A stretch of 10,492 nucleotides of DNA from JBLHKW01 sp047618565 (lineage in GTDB: Bacteria > Planctomycetota > UBA1135 > GCA-002686595), in the NCBI GenBank assembly GCA_047618565.1, contig JBLHKW010000167.1, positions 1 to 10,492 on the forward strand, given 5' to 3'. Below are positions 1-5,118 of this stretch, piece after piece (position 1 is the first letter of the stretch; each line of letters opens with the position of its first letter). Made by a program: the position numbers and the translations under genes. The notes under the pieces are model-generated. The model searched no databases and was not told the DNA's origin. It saw only the letters and a list, made by a program, of their open reading frames with translations.

Positions 1-128
1 TAACCAACCCGCGAATACCAGATTGATCAACCGTCGCAGTCGCTCAGCCCATTCGCTGCTTCCACCCCTCCCAGAGGCATCCTGAATACGAAACGACCCT
101 GAGTGTTGACAGGTCCACCCATACCAGA

Positions 129-286
129 CAGGCCGTTGATAAAGTGCTTCGGCGCCAGGGCGACAGCATCCGCTTCGGAGTGGTGCCTGGAAACGAAGGC
201 GAATCGGTGGATTCGGCGAGGTTTTCAGGCGCCGCACCGGAGTGGAGGATGCCGGCCTGGCGCCGGATGACTTTATCAACGGTCTG
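129..286. repeat. Palindromic MITE-like element 1 (long imperfect hairpin)
   Basis: The whole 158-bp segment is an imperfect palindrome centred at 207.5: base i pairs with base 415-i. The outer arms 129-145 and 270-286 (CAGGCCGTTGATAAAGT against the complement of ACTTTATCAACGGTCTG) match at all but one position, which is a G-T pair. A second block, 148-159 with 256-267 (core CGGCGCCAGG), also pairs. Counting G-T, only about a dozen of the 79 opposed positions fail to pair, with no bulge needed, and the centre is GAATC-GGTG-GATTC. No credible gene lies inside. This is the form of a MITE or REP-type element mobilised in trans by a transposase of a full-length IS. The right end abuts CTAG (287-290); the left flank reads CAGA, so a target duplication is not demonstrated for this copy. 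The family is not recognised. Confidence 0.7.
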
Positions 287-290
287 CTAG

Positions 291-460
291 CAGCCCGTTG
301 AAAAAGTCCCGTAGCGAGACGAAGCCATCTTCGTCGCAGCAAGGAGTGCGAAGTCGAGACGGCGGAGGCGGCCCTGTAGGGCCGCTGAGCACGGCTCGAC
401 GAGCACGACGCAGCGGCGGCGGAGAGGGCGAAGTCGAGTAGGGAGTTTATCAACGGGCTG
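291..460. repeat. MITE-like element 2 with terminal inverted repeats and CTAG target duplication
   Basis: The ends CAGCCCGTTGAAAAAGTCCC (291-310) and the complement of GGGAGTTTATCAACGGGCTG (441-460) match at 18 of 20 positions. They are flanked on both sides by CTAG (287-290 and 461-464), which looks like a 4-bp target-site duplication. IS5-group elements are known to duplicate a YTAR tetranucleotide, so a non-autonomous IS5-group derivative is one explanation. The interior has no credible gene but holds a perfect 7-bp hairpin (318-324 with 329-335, loop CCAT) and a perfect 7-bp hairpin near the centre (368-374 with 379-385, loop TGTA). The terminal core CCGTTGAWAAA is shared with element 1, so both are probably moved by the same transposase. 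Confidence 0.7.
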
Positions 461-464
461 CTAG

Positions 465-783
465 CCCCGGCCGCGCCGTGGGCGCACTCTCCGACAGGGG
501 GAGACCCCGGCGAATGGCACGCGCATTCTCGATCGAGCGGCTACCCGGCGACTGCCAGCCCATGGCGCGCGCAGCCGGAATCGCCAGGGTTTGCGCGCGC
601 GAGTCGCGGGCCGCAGCGTAGACTGCCTTCGAACAGCGAGTGGCGGCGCCTCCCGGAGCACGCGGCATCGCCAGAAACGACTCGAATGGACACGCCTCTC
701 CCGATGACCGCAACGTCGCAACGCGCAAGCGCGCGCACTGCAACGGGCTCGATCGCGCAGCGCGGTAACGGAACGGGGACACG
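465..783. other. Gene-free stretch upstream of the first gene
   Basis: I see no supported gene here. The open frames on the minus strand run antisense across the start of the gene at 784 and have arginine/alanine-rich, low-complexity translations typical of shadow frames in GC-rich DNA. One plus-strand frame at 513-617 would encode 34 residues (starting MARAFSIERL) but has no ribosome-binding site and resembles nothing I know. The promoter of the 784 gene should lie here, but I cannot point to convincing -35 and -10 boxes. The first 128 bases of the window are likewise without recognisable content. Confidence 0.4.
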
Positions 784-1170
784 ATGACCGAGGTTCCCGT
801 CGAGCAGCTCGTCGATCTGGAGCAACTACGCGCTGAAGATCGGCCGCTGACTCCCAAGGCCATACGAGCGGCGCTGCCCCCGGGTTGGGTCCTCGACGCG
901 GACGGCAAGACCGCGCGCCGCGACCTGCGTGTGCTGGCGCGCGACGGGTGGGTGCTGGTGATCGGGCTCGTCTCGTTCGGAGCGGTAGGCCTGGGATTAT
1001 TCTGGAGCACCTTCCCCCGGGGATGGCGCGGCATCGGGCGCTTTGCGGCCCTGATCGGCCTGGTGCTCGTGGGTGGAGGGCTCGTCGCACCCATGATCAC
1101 GCGCGCGCTCACCCGTCGCTCACGGCCCAGGGAAGGACCCCGCGAAGGAAAGCCGCGCGGGCGCGAATAG
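784..1170 (+). CDS. Small membrane protein, two transmembrane helices, pterin dehydratase-like N-terminus
   Basis: This encodes a 128-residue protein of unknown function. Residues 1-54 are soluble and charged. Two hydrophobic segments follow, about 56-77 (VLVIGLVSFGAVGLGLFW) and 86-108 (FAALIGLVLVGGGLVAPMI), joined by a short FPRGWRG turn, and the tail (110-128) is Arg/Pro-rich. The arrangement suggests an inner-membrane hairpin. Residues 22-49 (LTP..I..ALPPGW.LD.DGK..RRDLR) resemble by eye the start of pterin-4a-carbinolamine dehydratases, which run LT..EI...L.GW....G..I.R.F.F. The catalytic His-His part of that family is absent and is replaced by the membrane helices, so any relationship would be a derived, non-catalytic one. 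The ATG at 784 follows GGGGA at 775-779, a weak and rather close ribosome-binding site. The next gene starts 145 bp downstream and probably has its own promoter. The gene is likely real; its function is unknown. Confidence 0.7.
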   Translation: MTEVPVEQLVDLEQLRAEDRPLTPKAIRAALPPGWVLDADGKTARRDLRVLARDGWVLVIGLVSFGAVGLGLFWSTFPRGWRGIGRFAALIGLVLVGGGLVAPMITRALTRRSRPREGPREGKPRGRE

Positions 1171-1231
1171 GCACCCTCGCGCGCGCCGGCATTGGCACGC
1201 ACGGATTCTCAACACGACCGTGCTCGCGAGC

Positions 1232-1260
1232 TTGTTTATCGTCAGGCCGGCCCGTAAAAC
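1232..1260 (+). promoter_or_regulatory. Candidate sigma70-type promoter for the 1316 gene
   Basis: TTGTTT (1232-1237) and TAAAAC (1255-1260) are separated by 17 bp. The -10 box matches four of six consensus positions and the -35 box three of six. It lies about 55 bp before the ATG at 1316, a suitable distance. This is a match by eye only. Confidence 0.3.
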
Positions 1261-1315
1261 CACCCGTATCCCCCGCCCGTTATTGCGAGACGCACGTCGC
1301 CAAAGGAGCTGCAGC

Positions 1316-1627
1316 ATGGCCAAAAAAGCCGCATCGAAACGCCACAGAAGGTCGGACGAAGAACTGATCAATGACCTGAAGGGCCGCATCAAGGAATTGA
1401 AGGACCGTCAGGAGTCCAGGCGCCTCAAGGAGTCCGCGTCGATCCGTTCGGCCCTGACCGCCGTGCGCCACATCGACAAGTCCCTCGATCTGGCGGCCGA
1501 CGAGAACAATTCGCACCTGCGGCACGCCCTGGCGGACGCACGCAAGCCGCTCGAGGAGTACCTGCTGTCCGAGGGGCTGAAGCTTCCCAAGGCACGCAAG
1601 CCCCGCGGTCGCCGCCCGAGCAAGTAG
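1316..1627 (+). CDS. Small basic helical protein with AT-hook-like C-terminus
   Basis: This encodes 103 residues. The start at 1316 is chosen because AAAGGAG (1302-1308) sits 7 bases upstream; the longer in-frame extension to 1220 has no such site and reads as non-coding. The N-terminus (MAKKAASKRHRR) is very basic. Residues about 13-88 are predicted helical by composition, with a charged, coiled-coil-like stretch around 13-40 (EELINDLKGRIKELKDRQ) and a second helix pair including AVRHIDKSLDLA and RHALADARKPLEEYLLSEG. The tail, KARKPRGRRPSK, resembles an AT-hook (core RGRP) with one extra Arg. This suggests DNA or RNA binding, as in small nucleoid-associated proteins, but no named family is recognised and the role is inferred. 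It is followed after 90 bp by an exported-protein gene on the same strand. Confidence 0.75.
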   Translation: MAKKAASKRHRRSDEELINDLKGRIKELKDRQESRRLKESASIRSALTAVRHIDKSLDLAADENNSHLRHALADARKPLEEYLLSEGLKLPKARKPRGRRPSK

Positions 1628-1717
1628 CGCATAGGCTGCTGAAAAAGGTCCATTTCGCGGGACGTATACCGGGTCCATGTGGGTAGAGGAGGGACCCGAC
1701 ACCCCAACTCCACCGAT

Positions 1718-3241
1718 ATGAAATACTCGCATCTGTCCCTGCTTCTGGCCACGTTCGCCCTCAGCGCCCTGCCCGCGGCAGCCGCCCCCGTGGACGGGCC
1801 GGATATCGATTTCGCCGGCCTCGGAGAGGGCTACCAGAAGGCCCACTGCCCCGAAGGGTCCTCCGACGGGTGCGATCTGGAGGACATCCTTGCCATCGAC
1901 TACGTGCACATCGTCGTCGGTGCCTTCGAGGTGCATTTCCCGATCGCCTCGCTCAAGGACAAGGCCAACGCCCGCAACTTCCAGGAGGTCCTCGAGGCCC
2001 TGGTCGACCTGCAGAAGGCCTGGATCGACCTGCTGGCCGGCGACCGCGAGAGCTCGACCGCGGCCCAGGCGGACCTCGAACTGATGCGCAACTGGTTCGG
2101 CGACTGGAAGACCGGCGCACTCGCAAAGGTGAGCGTCGAGAAAGCTGACCTCTTCGAACACCTGGACGCGAGCGACGACGTGCGCGCCGCGGCGGAGCGT
2201 CTGCAGGAGTACGTGCACTCGGAGGAGGAGCTCGGACTCGTCATCCCGGACGAAGATGATTTTGTCCAGGTGCTCTGCTGCCCCAAGCGCCTCGACTTCA
2301 TGCAACTCGTTGGTTTTGCTGGCCTCAAGAGCGAGACCGAAAAGGAACAGTACTGGGTCGACGGCGTGCACGAGTGGACCCAGATGTGGGTTGGCTGGAC
2401 CTTCGCGCTGGCCCTTGAGTACGCGCCCTGGGGCGGCTTCCAGCCGAGCTTCAGCCAGGGGCTCGACATGACCAAGTTCGAGAAGACGGGCCTGTCCGAG
2501 CACGTCATCCAGCGCTGCACGATGGCCCTGTTCCGTTACTGCCGTCCAGGGTATGACCCGGGACACCTGGGCACGGCCACGGCGCTCGCCATGGCCATCG
2601 ACATCTGTGGCCAGGTCAAGACCATCGACGGGGTCGGCGCGCGCGGTTCGAGCGGCGCCACCACCCAGGCCTACGAACGCTTCGTACCGGGGGGTGCATC
2701 CTCGGGTGGCGTGCTTCCGATGATGCCTGCGGCGCCCTTCAGCGCGATGGTCGAGAACCACTGGCGCCGCGGCGGCGGCACGGACTACTTCTCGGCCCCG
2801 CTCAGGAAAGGACAGAAGCAAGGCGCCAAGCGCATCAAGAAGGACAACAAGGACCACCCGCTCGTGCGGAACAAGGGGGCGCACTTCATGCTCGAAGGGT
2901 ACAAGACCGCCGGACGGCACGTAGTCAGTGCGCCCTTCCTGGGCGAGACCGCGAACGACAAGGACTTTCCGGACAGCGATTTCATGATCGACTACCGGGA
3001 GTTCTTCCGCTCCTACAAGACCAGCTTCTTCCGCTGGCTGCTCCTGAACGGCGTGGAGGATTCGGAAGAGGAGTCCCTGGCACGCTACCGACAGCTATTG
3101 CGACGCTACGGAGAGGTCGACGACGAAGTCGGGCTTCACGAAGTGGTCGAGAGCGTCTATTCGACACCGCTCTCCGCCGTCGACGGAGAGTCGGTCAGCC
3201 TCGAGTGGCGCTATCTGGACTGGCTGCAGAAGGGTAAGTAG
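1718..3241 (+). CDS. Exported protein of unknown function
   Basis: This encodes 507 residues. The ATG at 1718 is chosen because it begins a classical Sec signal peptide: MKY, a hydrophobic core LSLLLATFALSALP, then AAAA with probable cleavage near residue 22 or 23, before PVDGPDID. The upstream in-frame GTG at 1679 would add a polar leader in front of the signal. A purine-rich GAGGAGGGA (1686-1694) lies too far upstream to be an obvious ribosome-binding site. The mature protein is acidic, mixed alpha-type and rich in aromatic residues, with seven cysteines (about 44, 52, 187, 188, 267, 275, 297) that could form disulfides in the periplasm. The HE pair at 218-219 (VHEWTQMW) is not an HExxH zinc-protease motif. 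The C-terminus (about 425-507, FFRSYKTSFFRWLLLNG to LEWRYLDWLQKGK) looks like a compact helical module. No known family is recognised. The last 47 bp overlap the 3' end of the convergent ATPase gene. Confidence 0.85.
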   Translation: MKYSHLSLLLATFALSALPAAAAPVDGPDIDFAGLGEGYQKAHCPEGSSDGCDLEDILAIDYVHIVVGAFEVHFPIASLKDKANARNFQEVLEALVDLQKAWIDLLAGDRESSTAAQADLELMRNWFGDWKTGALAKVSVEKADLFEHLDASDDVRAAAERLQEYVHSEEELGLVIPDEDDFVQVLCCPKRLDFMQLVGFAGLKSETEKEQYWVDGVHEWTQMWVGWTFALALEYAPWGGFQPSFSQGLDMTKFEKTGLSEHVIQRCTMALFRYCRPGYDPGHLGTATALAMAIDICGQVKTIDGVGARGSSGATTQAYERFVPGGASSGGVLPMMPAAPFSAMVENHWRRGGGTDYFSAPLRKGQKQGAKRIKKDNKDHPLVRNKGAHFMLEGYKTAGRHVVSAPFLGETANDKDFPDSDFMIDYREFFRSYKTSFFRWLLLNGVEDSEEESLARYRQLLRRYGEVDDEVGLHEVVESVYSTPLSAVDGESVSLEWRYLDWLQKGK

Positions 3242-3911
3242 AGGGGACGAGGTCCGCGAAGACGAAGCCGTCGCGCTCGACGACCTCACCGCGCTCGACG
3301 CTGAGCGGGCGCTCGAACATCGGGCCATCCGTCACGAAGGTGTGGAACTCGCCGTTCTCACCGCACGGATCCACGCTATCGGGAAGCCCGTCGATCAACT
3401 GCCGGTCCCAGGCGCGCCCGGCCAGGTCGGCCGGCGCCTGGCGCGGATCCACGCAGGTGATCGTCGCGCACACGCCCGCGTCGAGCATCTGCCCCGCGAG
3501 CTCAGGCGTCGGCCGCTCCCACAGGGGAAAGATCGCCTCGAGCCCAGTGTCCGCCATGCGCTCCTCGCGATAGGCGCGGATGTCCTCCAGGAACAGATCC
3601 CCGAACGCGACCGCCGCGATGTCCGCGCCGCGCGCCCAGTCCATGGCGGCACGCATCTCGCGCTCGTAGATCTCGTTGCTACAGGGATGTGGGATCGAGA
3701 CCTCGCGCACGGGCAGACCGACCGCCGCCGCCTGCTCATGCAGCAACGCGCGCCGGACCGCGTGCATGGCCACGCGCTCGTGGGTCTGGTTGACGGACGT
3801 CAGCAGGCCCACGACCTCGAACTCACCCTGGGTGCGCAGCACGTGCAGACTCCAGGCGCTGTCCTTGCCGCTCGACCAGGAGAGCAGCACTCGCGGCCGC
3901 GCGCCGGTCAT
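3195..3911 (-). CDS. PP-loop ATPase, diphthine-ammonia ligase (DUF71) family
   Basis: This encodes 238 residues from the ATG at 3911. That start places the PP-loop in the usual position and leaves a 43-bp gap after mscS; longer starts would run into mscS. The N-terminal ATP-binding loop is SSGKDS (residues 13-18) in VLLSWSSGKDSAWSLHVL, the signature of N-type ATP pyrophosphatases that adenylate a substrate. The family-typical FGDLFLEDIR follows at about 103-112, and the C-terminal signature CGENGEFHTFV lies at about 183-193, both as in archaeal MJ0570-like and eukaryotic Dph6 proteins. The length fits the single-domain family. Dph6 makes the last amidation of diphthamide on eEF2, but bacterial EF-G has no diphthamide, so the substrate here is unknown. 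It probably acts in the cytosol and is co-transcribed with the upstream mechanosensitive channel. Family assignment is confident; function is open. Confidence 0.9.
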   Translation of the reverse strand: MTGARPRVLLSWSSGKDSAWSLHVLRTQGEFEVVGLLTSVNQTHERVAMHAVRRALLHEQAAAVGLPVREVSIPHPCSNEIYEREMRAAMDWARGADIAAVAFGDLFLEDIRAYREERMADTGLEAIFPLWERPTPELAGQMLDAGVCATITCVDPRQAPADLAGRAWDRQLIDGLPDSVDPCGENGEFHTFVTDGPMFERPLSVERGEVVERDGFVFADLVPSTYPSAASPDSATRG

Positions 3912-3954
3912 CGGCTCGTGACCCGCTGGATACAGGGAGAGCGCATCGAATCGT

Positions 3955-4881
3955 TCAGCTGACGTTGTGCATGTGCACGTCCTGCTGCGGGTACGGAAAG
4001 CTGATGCCGGCAGCATCGAACTCGGTCTTGATCTTCTCGAGCAGGGCGAAGTGCGTCGGCCAGTAGTCGCCGGAGTTGACCCACGGCCGACAGACGATGT
4101 TCACGGCGTTGTCGCCCAACTCGACCACGCCGATGGTCGTCTCGGGGTCCTTCAAGACGCACGTATTGGCCTCGCAGATCCGCTTCAAGAGTGCCTTGGC
4201 CTTGCCGATGTCGTCGCCGTAGCCGATCCCGATGACCAGATCGATGCGCCGCGTCGGGTTGGTGGAGTAGTTGGTGATGTTGCTACCGGTGACGCCCGCG
4301 TTCGGAATGATGATGCGCTTGTTGTCTCCGGTCTTCATGACCGTGGCGAAGACGCCGATCTCCTCGACGACGCCGACCGCGCCACCGGCCTCGACGAAGT
4401 CGCCTAGCTTGATGGGCCGGAAGATCATCATCATGACGCCCGCCGCAAAGTTGCCCAGGGAACCCTGCAGGGCGAAACCGATGGCGAAAGATGCGGCCGC
4501 GATCACGGCCGCGAGGCCAGTGGTGTCGATGCCCGCCTGCCCGAGCGCCGCGATCACCACGAAGGTCAACAGCAGCATGTAAGCCATGCTGCCGACGAAG
4601 CCAATCAGTGTGCCGTCGACACCCCGACGCTTGAGAAGGCCTTTCAGCATCGATGTCGCACGCTTGGCTACCCAGCGGCCGACGACGAAGATGGCGAGCG
4701 CCGAGAGGCCCTGAACCAGCAGCTGGAATCCGGCGGTGCTGAGCCATTCCAACCCGTCATTGCGAATCCAGACCTGGGCGTTGTCCAGAAAGCCGAGGCC
4801 CTCGGCCACGGTGGCAGAGGGACTGGACATGTCGATCGTCTGGGCTGCGTCAGAGGCCTCGGGAGTGTCTTGGTAGAGCAT
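3955..4881 (-). CDS. mscS: Small-conductance mechanosensitive channel, MscS family
   Basis: This encodes 308 residues, close to the 286 of the E. coli channel. The protein opens under membrane tension to release ions and small solutes during hypo-osmotic shock, and works as a homoheptamer in the inner membrane. Three membrane segments are visible at about 52-72, 92-114 and 120-155. The third has the Gly/Ala-packed pore helix (AIGFALQGSLGNFAAGVMMM) and the family signature IFRPIKLGDFVEAGG. The beta domain follows with VGVVEEIGVFATVMKTGDNKRIIIPN (cited in parts: GVVEEIG, then IIIPN), and then the C-terminal cage domain ending in a His-rich VHMHNVS. The ATG at 4881 lacks an evident ribosome-binding site; Met18 (4830) is an alternative start. 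It is divergent from the STT3-like gene and probably heads an operon with the DUF71 ATPase 43 bp downstream. Confidence 0.95.
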   Translation of the reverse strand: MLYQDTPEASDAAQTIDMSSPSATVAEGLGFLDNAQVWIRNDGLEWLSTAGFQLLVQGLSALAIFVVGRWVAKRATSMLKGLLKRRGVDGTLIGFVGSMAYMLLLTFVVIAALGQAGIDTTGLAAVIAAASFAIGFALQGSLGNFAAGVMMMIFRPIKLGDFVEAGGAVGVVEEIGVFATVMKTGDNKRIIIPNAGVTGSNITNYSTNPTRRIDLVIGIGYGDDIGKAKALLKRICEANTCVLKDPETTIGVVELGDNAVNIVCRPWVNSGDYWPTHFALLEKIKTEFDAAGISFPYPQQDVHMHNVS

Positions 4882-5034
4882 GGAAATGGGGTGCGTTGTG
4901 GATGCCAGAATCGGCGATTGCGGGCGAGTAGGATAGCGGCACCGAAGCGCTTTGACGAACCGATTGGCGGCCTTGTTGCGGCCCCAGCCGTTAGCCCGTA
5001 GACCCGATCAGCTCGGCGACGGGCGGCCCGGCCT

Positions 5035-5062
5035 TTGCCCACAAGCAGCGCCACGGTAGGAT
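5035..5062 (+). promoter_or_regulatory. Candidate promoter for the STT3-like gene
   Basis: TTGCCC (5035-5040) and TAGGAT (5057-5062) are 16 bp apart, each matching four of six sigma70 consensus bases, about 56 bp before the ATG at 5119. They lie in the 237-bp divergent region between mscS and this gene. Support is by eye only. Confidence 0.3.
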
Positions 5063-5118
5063 CCTGCTGTGCAACATCCCACGCTCCGGGCTCCGTCCCA
5101 GGGGATCCCGCGCCTCTG

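Noticed and set aside
129..286. Integron attC site
   Set aside because: Length and imperfect palindromy fit, but the ends have GTTGATA on the left and TATCAAC on the right, the reverse of the RYYYAAC...GTTRRRY order, and there is no integron cassette context.
450..1202. Long minus-strand frames over the first membrane-protein gene
   Set aside because: Translations are Arg/Ser/Pro/Ala-rich low-complexity sequence without a start site, and they run through a palindromic element end; the plus-strand frame at 784 has clear membrane helices.
1280..2920. A 546-codon open frame on the minus strand antisense to the basic protein and exported-protein genes
   Set aside because: It is the codon-position shadow of the plus-strand gene in GC-rich DNA: its translation is Val/Leu/Arg/Gly-rich with no motif, whereas the plus-strand product has a signal peptide and normal composition.
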